Shown here one piece after another: positions 36,518 through 44,824 of a stretch of DNA of 64,000 nucleotides. The stretch is from Acinetobacter geminorum (GTDB lineage Bacteria; Pseudomonadota; Gammaproteobacteria; Pseudomonadales; Moraxellaceae): contig NZ_JABELE010000010.1 in the NCBI RefSeq assembly GCF_013009345.1, positions 1-64,000 of the forward strand, written 5' to 3'. The notes below the pieces were generated by a model. That model was not told the DNA's origin. It ran no database searches and worked only from the letters and a program-made list of their open reading frames with translations. The translations under genes and the position numbers were made by a program. Within the stretch, counting starts at the first letter, position 1. Every line of letters begins with the position of its first letter.

Positions 36518-37585
36518 ATGAACGCAATCGTATCAACTTCACAAAGCGCTGAAGAATATTTAGAACTTGGTTTACGTGACCAATGGCATCCAGTTTTAGC
36601 AAGTTGGGAAGTCGCTGCTAATCCAGTCGGAATTACCCGTTTAGGTGAAAACATTGTGGTTTGGCGTGATGCCGAAGGTCAGGTGCATGCACTTGAAGAT
36701 CGCTGTCCACACCGCGGTGCTCGTCTTTCCCTTGGTTGGAACTTGGGTGACCGAGTTGCTTGCTGGTATCACGGTGTTGAAGTTCGTGCTGATGGTGTAG
36801 TTGCTGATGTGCCAGCGGTTCATGAATGTCCAATGACCGGAACTAAATGTTTAAAGAACTATCCTGTCATTGAGCAACATGGCGCAATCTTTATCTGGTT
36901 TGGTATTGATGCAAATGAACAACCAGCACCGCTTGAGTTCCCGGAGCAACTTGCAAGTGAAGAGTGGAGTGCGTTCCTTTGCCAAGCAGACTGGAAAGTA
37001 AACCATCAATACGCGATTGATAATGTGATGGACCCAATGCATGGGACCTATTTACACGCGACATCGCACTCGATGGCAGATGGTGAACGTACTGCAGAGA
37101 TGAAGCACCGTACCACCGATAATGGCTTTGTTTTTGAAAAAGAAGGTCAAACAGGTGTGAACTTTGACTGGGTTGAATATGGTTCAACAGGTGCAAGCTG
37201 GTTACGCCTTTCAATTCCATACCGTAAACAATTTGGTCCAGGTGGCGAATTTTGGATTGTAGGTTATGCAACGCCAATTGATGCCAACAATACTCGCGTA
37301 TTTTTCTGGCGCTGCCGTAAGGTGAGTGGTTGGCAACGTAATGTATGGCGTTTCTTATATCGCAATCACTTAGAACAATTGCATTGGGATGTATTAGAAC
37401 AAGACCGAATTATTTTAGAAAACCTTGCGCCAAATGCGCGTGAAAAAGAGTTCCTCTATCAACACGATGTTGGTCTTGCACGTTTACGCCGTTTAATGAA
37501 AAAAGAAGCTGAGAAGCAATTAAAGAAAATTGCTGCACTAAATGCATCAAACCGTATCGAGATGCAGGAAGAAGCTCATGGCTAA
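36518..37585 (+). CDS. Rieske non-heme iron oxygenase, large subunit
   Basis: A 355-residue aromatic ring-hydroxylating oxygenase alpha subunit. Rieske ligands are C63 and H65 (CPHRG) and C82 and H85 (CWYHG). The mononuclear iron site is in the segment around D168-N169, D172, H175 and H180 (DNVMDPMHGTYLH), with the bridging aspartate motif intact. Its size is like VanA, phenoxybenzoate and carbazole-type single-subunit oxygenases rather than the 450-residue naphthalene type, and no small (beta) subunit is encoded. It needs the adjacent ferredoxin and reductase. Dihydroxylation or O/N-demethylation are both possible. Confidence 0.9.
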   Translation: MNAIVSTSQSAEEYLELGLRDQWHPVLASWEVAANPVGITRLGENIVVWRDAEGQVHALEDRCPHRGARLSLGWNLGDRVACWYHGVEVRADGVVADVPAVHECPMTGTKCLKNYPVIEQHGAIFIWFGIDANEQPAPLEFPEQLASEEWSAFLCQADWKVNHQYAIDNVMDPMHGTYLHATSHSMADGERTAEMKHRTTDNGFVFEKEGQTGVNFDWVEYGSTGASWLRLSIPYRKQFGPGGEFWIVGYATPIDANNTRVFFWRCRKVSGWQRNVWRFLYRNHLEQLHWDVLEQDRIILENLAPNAREKEFLYQHDVGLARLRRLMKKEAEKQLKKIAALNASNRIEMQEEAHG

Positions 37586-38342
37586 TGTAGCGTTGTTGCA
37601 AGGCAAAAAAGTTTTAGTGACTGGTGCTGCGCGTGGTTTAGGTAGAGATTTCGCTCAAGCCATTGCCGAGGCAGGTGCTGAAGTTGTGATGGCAGATATT
37701 TTGTCTGACTTGGTACAACAAGAAGCACAAGTGTTACAACAACAAGGACTAAACGTTCATGCTGTCACCGTTGACCTTGCCAATGCAGACTCTATTGAAA
37801 ATGCGGTTGCAAAAAGCGTGGAAGTATTACAAGGACTAGATGGCCTTGTGAACTGTGCGGCACTGGCGACCAATGTCGGTGGAAAAAATATGATTGATTA
37901 CGATCCTGAACTTTGGGATCGGGTCATGAATATTAATGTGAAAGGCACATGGCTGATTAGTAAGGCATGCGTGCCCCATTTAAAGCAATCGGCTGCAGGC
38001 AAGATCATTAATGTTGCTTCCGATACAGCACTTTGGGGCGCACCGAATCTAATGGCTTATGTGGCAAGTAAAGGTGCAATTGTTGCCATGACGCGTTCAA
38101 TGGCAAGAGAGTTGGGACAATCTAATATTTGTGTCAATACATTGTCACCGGGCCTTACTCTGGTTGAAGCAACCGAGTATGTGCCTCAAGAACGTCACGA
38201 TTTATATGTCAACGGAAGAGCGATTCAACGTCAGCAACTTCCACAAGATTTAAATGGAACAGCATTGTATCTACTGTCGGATTTGTCCTCTTTTGTGACA
38301 GGTCAAAATATTCCGGTCAATGGCGGTTTTGTCTTTAACTAA
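37578..38342 (+). CDS. Short-chain dehydrogenase/reductase (possible cis-dihydrodiol dehydrogenase)
   Basis: A 254-residue classical SDR. The NAD-binding motif TGAARGLG is at 15-22, the catalytic residues are S148, Y161 and K165 (YVASK), and NVASD and LSPGLTLV are also present. It overlaps the oxygenase stop by 8 bp, implying translational coupling, so its likely job is to oxidise the oxygenase product to a catechol-like compound. The ATG at 37578 is chosen because the longer frame runs through the oxygenase gene. Confidence 0.85.
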   Translation: MANVALLQGKKVLVTGAARGLGRDFAQAIAEAGAEVVMADILSDLVQQEAQVLQQQGLNVHAVTVDLANADSIENAVAKSVEVLQGLDGLVNCAALATNVGGKNMIDYDPELWDRVMNINVKGTWLISKACVPHLKQSAAGKIINVASDTALWGAPNLMAYVASKGAIVAMTRSMARELGQSNICVNTLSPGLTLVEATEYVPQERHDLYVNGRAIQRQQLPQDLNGTALYLLSDLSSFVTGQNIPVNGGFVFN

Positions 38343-38353
38343 GGAGTAGTCAA

Positions 38354-39283
38354 ATGATTACAGGGATCGAGATTTTAAAGTTTGGAGTTGAAGATAGAGC
38401 CGCTTCAAACAAGTTTTTGGCAGATTTTGGTTTAAGCCAAAGTACTTCGGATATTGAAGGTACTGATCTTTACCAAACCCAAAATGGTAGCAAGATTTAT
38501 CTATTTAATTGTGATGATGAGCGTTTGCCGACTGCTATTGAACAAGGTTCAACTTTACGTGAAGTGACTTGGGGCGTTGATAGTGCTCAAGACCTTGAAG
38601 ACTTGGCAGCTCGTTTGGCCGATGTAGAAGGTTTTAAACGTACTGAAAATACAGTTGAGTGTATTGACCCAAATGGCATGACCATTCGTTTTGAACAAAG
38701 TTTTGTTAAAGAAGTACCTGAACTTAAAACGGAAGGTATTAACCAATACGGCAACATTCAACGTGTGAATGCAGCAAGTCCTGTCTATGAAAAAGGTCAA
38801 CCTGTTGCGATTGGACATGTGGTGTTCTTCACACCGGATTTGGCAACAACTGAAAACTTCTATATTGAAAAAGTAGGTTTCCATTTATCTGATGCTTACA
38901 AAAATCGCGGTGCATTCTTACGTTGCCGCGGTGAAGGTTATCACCATGATTTATTCTTGCTCAGTGTTCCAAATAAACCTGCTGGCTTAAATCACGTTGC
39001 ATTTGTTGTTCGCGATATCCATGAGGTGATTGGGGGCGGTTTAAATATGAATCGTTCGGAGTGGTCAACCTTTATTGGACCGGGACGTCACCCAATTTCT
39101 TCTGCGTATTTCTGGTACGTCAACTCACCATTAGGTGGTGCATTTGAATATTACACCAACGATGATTATTTGACAGAAGAATGGCAACCACGTGTAGAAG
39201 AACATCGTCTAGAGCTTTTCACTGAATGGGCGATTGAAGGTGGTCTTGATGACACAACCCGCCGTCAGGTGAAGCCTGTTTAA
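38354..39283 (+). CDS. Extradiol ring-cleavage dioxygenase (VOC family)
   Basis: A 309-residue two-domain vicinal oxygen chelate protein of the BphC/catechol 2,3-dioxygenase type. In the C-terminal domain the Fe(II) ligands are H155 (IGHVVF), H214 (LNHVAF) and E265 (GGAFEYY), the 2-His-1-carboxylate triad. The acid/base region YHHDLF at about 196-201 is also present. The N-terminal domain has lost these residues, as in other such dioxygenases. It should cleave the catechol from the previous enzyme meta to the hydroxyls. Manganese is another possible metal. Confidence 0.85.
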   Translation: MITGIEILKFGVEDRAASNKFLADFGLSQSTSDIEGTDLYQTQNGSKIYLFNCDDERLPTAIEQGSTLREVTWGVDSAQDLEDLAARLADVEGFKRTENTVECIDPNGMTIRFEQSFVKEVPELKTEGINQYGNIQRVNAASPVYEKGQPVAIGHVVFFTPDLATTENFYIEKVGFHLSDAYKNRGAFLRCRGEGYHHDLFLLSVPNKPAGLNHVAFVVRDIHEVIGGGLNMNRSEWSTFIGPGRHPISSAYFWYVNSPLGGAFEYYTNDDYLTEEWQPRVEEHRLELFTEWAIEGGLDDTTRRQVKPV

Positions 39284-39305
39284 CAGGTATTGCTTTACAA
39301 GGAAG

Positions 39306-40523
39306 ATGGCTATGGAAAAGATCGTAATTGTAGGTGCCGGACAGGCAGCGGGTTGGGCAGTAAGTACCTTGCGTCAAAATGGGTATGTGGGCGAAATTCA
39401 CGTGGTTTCAAATGAAGATCAAGTGTTTTATGAGCGTCCGCCACTGTCTAAGCAAGTACTTTCAAAAGAAGCAACGTATGAAAGTTTGAATCTGTTCTCT
39501 CCTGAACAGGTTCAAGAGTTCAACGTTCAATGGCATAAACCAGAAATTGCGACAAAAGTCGATCGTGAGCAAAAACAGGTTCATTTAGAAAGTGGTCAGG
39601 TTTTGCCGTATGACAAATTGCTGATCGCAACTGGAAGCCGTGCGCGTGTACCCGTCAATACATGGCAGTTCATTCCAAATGTTGTGACTTTACGCAATGT
39701 GCATGATTGTGAACGTTTGGCTGAAATTTTAAAGAATGCAAAAAATGTCGCTGTGATTGGCGGTGGCTGGATTGGTTTAGAAATTGCTGCAACTGCACGT
39801 AAGCAAGGTAAAGATGTTCATATATTTGAATATGGCGATCGTTTATGTGCAAGAAGCGTGAGTCCAGAAGTTTCTGCATTTTTAAAAAATATGCATGAAA
39901 CTCAAGGTACAAAAATTCATTTAGACAGCAAGAGTCTTCATTTAGTTGAAGCGCCATATCAAAAAGTTGAAGTGGTGAATCACCCACAAAATAGTCAGTT
40001 ATTTGACTGTGTCGTGGTAGGTGCAGGCGCTGAGATTGCCAAAGAGTTAGGTGTACATGCTGGTCTCGATGTGAAAGATGGCATTGTGGTGAATTGTTTT
40101 GGACAAACTTCAGATCAAAACATTTATGCCGCAGGTGATGTCGCGATTCATCCGGGTTTGGGTTATTGCATTCAGTCTTGGGCAAATGCACAAAATCAGG
40201 CGATTGCAGCAGCAAAGTCGATGCTCGGCATTGAAACTGAATATACCGATATTCCATGGCTTTGGTCAGATCAATATCACTTTAATATCCAGATTTTAGG
40301 TACGTATCAACCTGAAAAAACCAAAGAAGTGGTGATTCGCCAAGGTGGTGAAGATCAGGTGAGCTATTTATATCTGGACCATGAAAATCGTTTGCTCAAC
40401 ATGATTGCCATTAATGATTCTAAACTGGTCAAACTGGCAAAACGTTGGATGCAAGCTAACACCGTTTTAGATCCAAAACTATTAGCAGATGCTGAATTTA
40501 ATGTCATGAAGTTAAAACCGTAA
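39306..40523 (+). CDS. FAD-dependent ferredoxin reductase
   Basis: A 405-residue NAD(P)H:ferredoxin reductase of the class used by three-component Rieske dioxygenases. FAD motif GAGQAAGWAV follows the first strand, GGGWIGLEIAA at about 153-163 binds NADH, and IYAAGDVAI closes the FAD domain. The final ~80 residues form the reductase-specific C-terminal domain. With the Rieske ferredoxin and the oxygenase it completes an electron chain from NADH. The start may be 39306 or 39312 (MAMEK or MEK). Confidence 0.88.
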   Translation: MAMEKIVIVGAGQAAGWAVSTLRQNGYVGEIHVVSNEDQVFYERPPLSKQVLSKEATYESLNLFSPEQVQEFNVQWHKPEIATKVDREQKQVHLESGQVLPYDKLLIATGSRARVPVNTWQFIPNVVTLRNVHDCERLAEILKNAKNVAVIGGGWIGLEIAATARKQGKDVHIFEYGDRLCARSVSPEVSAFLKNMHETQGTKIHLDSKSLHLVEAPYQKVEVVNHPQNSQLFDCVVVGAGAEIAKELGVHAGLDVKDGIVVNCFGQTSDQNIYAAGDVAIHPGLGYCIQSWANAQNQAIAAAKSMLGIETEYTDIPWLWSDQYHFNIQILGTYQPEKTKEVVIRQGGEDQVSYLYLDHENRLLNMIAINDSKLVKLAKRWMQANTVLDPKLLADAEFNVMKLKP

Positions 40524-40565
40524 ACATTAAATCTGGTTCTCATTACCAAATCGAAGGAATGACAC

Positions 40566-41789
40566 ATGAGTAATGAAGAAAAAAGTGGATTGAAGCATTG
40601 GGTACCTGCTTTTGTCCTTATGGTGTGTGTGGTACTGGCGTTTTTCGACAAGATTAGTATTGCGGTTTTATTTTCAGATCCTCATTTTCAAAGTGCAATG
40701 GGAATTGCTGAAGATAAGGCCAAGCTCGGATGGCTCATGACAAGTTTCTTACTTGCTTATGGTTTTTCATCAGTCTTTCTGAGCTTTTTGGGTGACATCT
40801 TTAACCCAAAGAAAATGCTGTTCTGGAGCGTAACGTCGTGGGGCGTACTCATGTTCTGTATGGGGTTCACCACTAGTTATTCAGGCATGCTGGTTTTACG
40901 TGTACTGCTTGGTTTAGCAGAAGGCCCGTTATTTGCCTTGGCATACACCATTGTTAAGCAGACTTATACGGACCGTCAGCAGGCACGTGCTTCTACCATG
41001 TTCTTACTTGGAACACCGATAGGTGCATTCCTTGGGTTCCCGATCACTGCAAATGTTTTAGCTCACCACGACTGGCACACCACTTTTTTTGTGATGGCTG
41101 CGCTAACCCTGATTGCCATTTTTAGCATTGTTTTTGGTCTGCGTAACTTGCAGCTCAAGAAAACTGTCGAAATTGAGGGCGAGAGTAAACGCACTAATTT
41201 CAAAGGTCACATTGCCAATACTAAATTGCTGCTCAGCAACAGCGCATTCTGGCTGGTTTGTCTCTTTAACATTGCGTTGATGACGTATTTGTGGGGCTTA
41301 AACAGCTGGGTTCCTTCTTACTTAATGCAAGACAAAGGATTCAATCTCAAAGAGTTTGGGATGTATTCAAGTTTTCCATTCATTGCCATGTTAATTGGCG
41401 AAATTATCGGTGCGTTTTTATCTGACAAGTTAGGCCGCCGCGCAATTCAAGTATTTAGCGGTTTATTACTCGCGGGCATCTTCATGTATGTGATGGTCAT
41501 TATGACTGAGCCATTATTGATTATTGCTGCCATGTCTTTAAGTGCTATGGCATGGGGTTTTGGAGTAGCAGCTGTATTTGCTCTGCTTGCAAGAGTCACG
41601 ACCTCAAATGTAGGGGCGACTGCGGGTGGAATATTTAACGGCTTAGGTAATTTTGCAAGTGCAATTGCGCCTGTTCTTATCGGTTACATCGTGATGCAAA
41701 CACACAGTTTTAATTTAGGAATTACCTTCTTGGCTGCTGTCGCTGTCATCGGGTCGTTGTTCTTGGTTCCTCTTTTAAAACGTTATTAA
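40566..41789 (+). CDS. MFS transporter, anion:cation symporter (ACS)-like
   Basis: A 407-residue inner-membrane major facilitator with twelve helices. The first loop contains FDKISIAVLFSDPHF, typical of the ACS family that imports hydroxylated aromatic acids, hexuronates and allantoate-like anions; GFGVAAVFALLARVTTSNVGATAGGIFNGLGNFASAIAP is the second-half signature. Being inside the operon, it is likely to import the substrate of the oxygenase. Confidence 0.8.
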   Translation: MSNEEKSGLKHWVPAFVLMVCVVLAFFDKISIAVLFSDPHFQSAMGIAEDKAKLGWLMTSFLLAYGFSSVFLSFLGDIFNPKKMLFWSVTSWGVLMFCMGFTTSYSGMLVLRVLLGLAEGPLFALAYTIVKQTYTDRQQARASTMFLLGTPIGAFLGFPITANVLAHHDWHTTFFVMAALTLIAIFSIVFGLRNLQLKKTVEIEGESKRTNFKGHIANTKLLLSNSAFWLVCLFNIALMTYLWGLNSWVPSYLMQDKGFNLKEFGMYSSFPFIAMLIGEIIGAFLSDKLGRRAIQVFSGLLLAGIFMYVMVIMTEPLLIIAAMSLSAMAWGFGVAAVFALLARVTTSNVGATAGGIFNGLGNFASAIAPVLIGYIVMQTHSFNLGITFLAAVAVIGSLFLVPLLKRY

Positions 41790-41812
41790 TTCACTGTATA
41801 GGAGTTTAAAAA

Positions 41813-42334
41813 ATGACTACACAACAATTCGAATCGTGGGCACAACCAGAGGGTGCTTCTTTAGAAGATTGGTTAAACACACGTATTGCTCGCTTTGAGA
41901 CACGTAAATATGACTTTGATGCTTTGAAGTTCCAAGCAGATTACGACCCGAAATATCGCCGTGCACAAATGCGTTACATGGGCACGGGTGCAACAGGTGT
42001 TGCAAATGACGGTAACACTGTACCAGCAGAAAACTTCACGTTTTCAACCATGGTTCTACCACCACAGTGTGAAGGTCCTTTGCACATTCACCACGATGTT
42101 GAAGAAGTGTTCTTTATGCTTCGCGGCGAAATTGATTTGTTTATTGAGCATAACGGCGAGAAATTCCAGACCCGTTTAAAAGAGCGTGACCTGATTTCAA
42201 TTCCACCGGGTATTTACCGTGGTCTATTTAACCCAGGTCAAGAAGATGCCTTGATGTGTGTGATGTTAGGAACAGGTAAACCAACCATTCCGAACTATCC
42301 ACCAGAGCATCCATTGTCTCAAATCAAACGTTAA
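41813..42334 (+). CDS. Cupin-domain protein
   Basis: A 173-residue single-domain cupin. Metal ligands are readable as H91, H93 (or H94) and E98 in HIHHDVEEVFFMLRG, and a second motif near 125-140 includes RDLISIPPGIYRGLFNPG with the final ligand replaced by arginine. It may be an isomerase, a decarboxylase, a hydrolase or a small-molecule sensor acting on an intermediate. It is in an operon of ring-cleavage genes; no precise reaction can be named. Confidence 0.78.
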   Translation: MTTQQFESWAQPEGASLEDWLNTRIARFETRKYDFDALKFQADYDPKYRRAQMRYMGTGATGVANDGNTVPAENFTFSTMVLPPQCEGPLHIHHDVEEVFFMLRGEIDLFIEHNGEKFQTRLKERDLISIPPGIYRGLFNPGQEDALMCVMLGTGKPTIPNYPPEHPLSQIKR

Positions 42335-42369
42335 TTGTTTGATGAAGTGAATGAAGGAAAGAATTGAAA

Positions 42370-43194
42370 ATGATGACACTCATTGAAAAGTTAGCAGAAT
42401 TTCCGGTGAAAACCGTTACTGTTCAAGGCCAGCAGCAAGCCTATCGGGAAGCCGGTCAGGGTGAGTACCTTGTACTGTTGCATGGCATTAGTTCAGGTTC
42501 TGCTTCATGGGTAAACCAACTTGAAGTGCTGTCTCATCATTTTCATGTCATTGCCTGGGACGCACCGGGCTATGGCAAATCAGATGAACTTTTAACTGAT
42601 CAGCCCAATGCTACTGATTACGCAAAGCGTTTGGCAGCATTGTTTGATGTTTTAAAAATTGAAAAAGCAATTGTGGTCGGACACTCATTAGGTGCCTTAC
42701 AGGCCAGTGCATTTGCTGCACTTTACCCAGAGCGAGTGGAACACTTGGTTGTTGCTAACTTAGCTCAAGGCTACCAACGCCACGATGAGCAAACACAAAT
42801 TCAGGTTTTTGAAAAAAGACCAAAAATGTTGAAAGAACTCGGTGCTAAAGGAATGGCCGAAAGCCGTGGACCTCATTTGATTTATAAACAAGAACCACAA
42901 GCCTTAGCTTTAGTTTCAGAGGTGATGCAGCAGTTGACCCTAAAAGGTTTCACCCATGCATCGTACTTACTGGCATATGACGAAATACGTAATTACTTAA
43001 CCAATTTAAAAGTCCCATGCACAGTCATTGCAGGGCAGCAAGATCAAATCACTCCTGCGTTAGGTATACAAGAGCTTGCTCAGGAATTGCAGTTGGAACA
43101 GCGCTTCGTCATAGAGGATGCAGGACATTTAAGTTATGTCGACCAACCGCAAGCATTTAACCAAATTATGTTGACGATTCAGGAACAATCGTAA
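42370..43194 (+). CDS. Alpha/beta hydrolase (possible ring-cleavage product hydrolase)
   Basis: A 274-residue alpha/beta hydrolase. HGISSGSASW is the oxyanion loop, GHSLGALQASAF gives the nucleophile serine, AGQQDQI the acid region and AGHLSYVDQP the catalytic histidine. Meta-cleavage product hydrolases (BphD/MhpC) have this fold, and the operon position after the extradiol enzyme supports that role; ester or amide hydrolysis is also possible. The ATG at 42370 is chosen; a TTG six bases earlier is nearer the AAGGA site. Confidence 0.82.
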   Translation: MMTLIEKLAEFPVKTVTVQGQQQAYREAGQGEYLVLLHGISSGSASWVNQLEVLSHHFHVIAWDAPGYGKSDELLTDQPNATDYAKRLAALFDVLKIEKAIVVGHSLGALQASAFAALYPERVEHLVVANLAQGYQRHDEQTQIQVFEKRPKMLKELGAKGMAESRGPHLIYKQEPQALALVSEVMQQLTLKGFTHASYLLAYDEIRNYLTNLKVPCTVIAGQQDQITPALGIQELAQELQLEQRFVIEDAGHLSYVDQPQAFNQIMLTIQEQS

Positions 43195-43209
43195 GAGAGA
43201 TTAAGGATT

Positions 43210-44004
43210 ATGAGCTTCCAAGTTGAAGGAAAAGTTGCAGTTGTTACCGGTGGCTCATCTGGGATTGGGCTGGCTGCTGTTGAAATACTAGTTGCAGAGG
43301 GTGCAAAAGTTGCTTGGTGTGGTCGCGATGAAGAACGTTTAAATGCTTCTAAGCACTATATTTTAGAAAAATTTCCACATGCCAATATTTTTACCAAAGC
43401 ATGTAATGTGTTGAAAAAAGAAGAAGTTCAGCAATTTGCCAAAGACGTCAAACTCAATTTGGGCAATGTGGACATGCTCATTAATAATGCTGGGCAAGGC
43501 CGTGTTTCAAATTTTGAAAACACACAAGATGAAGACTGGATGAAAGAAATCGAGCTGAAATATTTCAGTGTTTTACATCCGGTACGGGCTTTTCTTGACG
43601 ACTTAAAACAGTCGGCAAATGCCTCAATTACCAATGTGAACTCGTTACTGGCACTACAACCGGAACCGCACATGATTGCGACTTCATCTGCACGCGCTGC
43701 ACTGTTGAACTTAACCCATTCGTTGGCTCATGAGTTTACTCAATATGGTGTTCGTGTGAACTCGATTTTACTCGGAATGGTGGAATCTGCGCAGTGGAAA
43801 CGCCGTTATGAAACCCGTTCAGATTTAAATCTGTCATGGGAAGAATGGACAGGCAATATCGCAAAAAATCGTGGCATTCCTATGCAGCGTTTAGGCCGTC
43901 CAGAAGAGCCTGCACGTGCTTTAGTTTTCTTGGCATCACCATTGGCATCTTACACCACAGGTTCGGCAATAGATGTCTCAGGTGGTTTTAACAAACATTT
44001 ATAA
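43210..44004 (+). CDS. SDR-fold protein lacking the YxxxK motif
   Basis: A 264-residue SDR with an intact nucleotide-binding motif TGGSSGIG (13-20), a normal NNAG at 92-95 and the C-terminal TTGSAIDVSGGF. At the place of the catalytic YxxxK is T158-S-S-A-R162, so tyrosine and lysine are replaced by threonine and arginine, and S145 remains. A normal hydride-transfer mechanism is therefore doubtful. It sits between the hydrolase and aspartate dehydrogenase genes with 15-bp gaps and is unlikely to be dead, since the frame and the flanking motifs are intact. Confidence 0.8.
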   Translation: MSFQVEGKVAVVTGGSSGIGLAAVEILVAEGAKVAWCGRDEERLNASKHYILEKFPHANIFTKACNVLKKEEVQQFAKDVKLNLGNVDMLINNAGQGRVSNFENTQDEDWMKEIELKYFSVLHPVRAFLDDLKQSANASITNVNSLLALQPEPHMIATSSARAALLNLTHSLAHEFTQYGVRVNSILLGMVESAQWKRRYETRSDLNLSWEEWTGNIAKNRGIPMQRLGRPEEPARALVFLASPLASYTTGSAIDVSGGFNKHL

Positions 44005-44019
44005 ATATTAGGTGCTGTC

Positions 44020-44811
44020 ATGAAAAAGTTGATGATGATTGGTTTTGGCGCAATGGCAGCAGAAGTGTATGCCCACTTGCCTCAAGATCTGCAACTCAAG
44101 TGGATTGTCGTGCCATCTCGCAGCATTGAAAAAGTGCAGTCACAAGTCTCTTCTGACATTCAAGTAATTTCAGATATTGAGCAATGTGATGGTACCCCAG
44201 ACTATGTCATTGAGGTGGCAGGTCAAGCAGCAGTAAAAGAGCATGCTCAAAAAGTTTTAGCGAAAGGCTGGACCATTGGTCTGATTTCGGTGGGTACTTT
44301 GGCTGATAACGAGTTTTTAATTCAGCTTAAACAAACTGCCGAAAAAAATGATGCCCATCTGCATTTACTTGCAGGGGCTATCGCAGGCATTGACGGTATT
44401 TCTGCGGCCAAAGAAGGTGGTTTGCAAAAAGTCACTTACAAAGGCTGCAAAAGTCCAAAAAGTTGGAAAGGTAGTTATGCAGAGCAATTGGTCGATCTAG
44501 ACCATGTTGCTGAAGCTACAGTTTTTTTCACAGGAACTGCGCGTGAAGCTGCCATGAAATTTCCAGCGAATGCCAACGTTGCAGCAACCATTGCACTTGC
44601 AGGACTTGGTATGGATGAAACCATGGTTGAGTTAACTGTTGATCCAACCATCAACAAAAACAAACACACCATTGTGGCAGAAGGTGGCTTTGGGCAAATG
44701 ACTATTGAACTGGTGGGCGTGCCGTTACCAAGTAACCCGAAAACATCAACTTTGGCTGCGCTTAGCGTGATTCGTGCTTGTCGCAACAGTGTAGAAGCAA
44801 TACAGATTTAA
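44020..44811 (+). CDS. L-aspartate dehydrogenase
   Basis: A 263-residue NAD(P)-dependent aspartate dehydrogenase, which oxidises L-aspartate to iminoaspartate/oxaloacetate plus ammonia. The N-terminal GFGAMAAEV is the nucleotide-binding loop; the C-terminal domain contains FPANANVAATIALAGLGMDET and INKNKHTI with the catalytic histidine, and EGGFGQMTIELVGVPLPSNPKTS, all typical of AspDH (NadX-like). In a catabolic cluster it may release ammonia from an amino acid freed from the substrate, rather than feed NAD synthesis. It lies 15 bp before the aldehyde dehydrogenase gene. Confidence 0.85.
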   Translation: MKKLMMIGFGAMAAEVYAHLPQDLQLKWIVVPSRSIEKVQSQVSSDIQVISDIEQCDGTPDYVIEVAGQAAVKEHAQKVLAKGWTIGLISVGTLADNEFLIQLKQTAEKNDAHLHLLAGAIAGIDGISAAKEGGLQKVTYKGCKSPKSWKGSYAEQLVDLDHVAEATVFFTGTAREAAMKFPANANVAATIALAGLGMDETMVELTVDPTINKNKHTIVAEGGFGQMTIELVGVPLPSNPKTSTLAALSVIRACRNSVEAIQI

Positions 44812-44824
44812 GAAGGATTTGATC

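Noticed and set aside
39670..40257. A 195-residue leftward open frame inside the ferredoxin reductase
   Set aside because: Its composition (Gln- and His-rich) is that of a shadow frame of an authentic reductase with intact FAD and NAD motifs.
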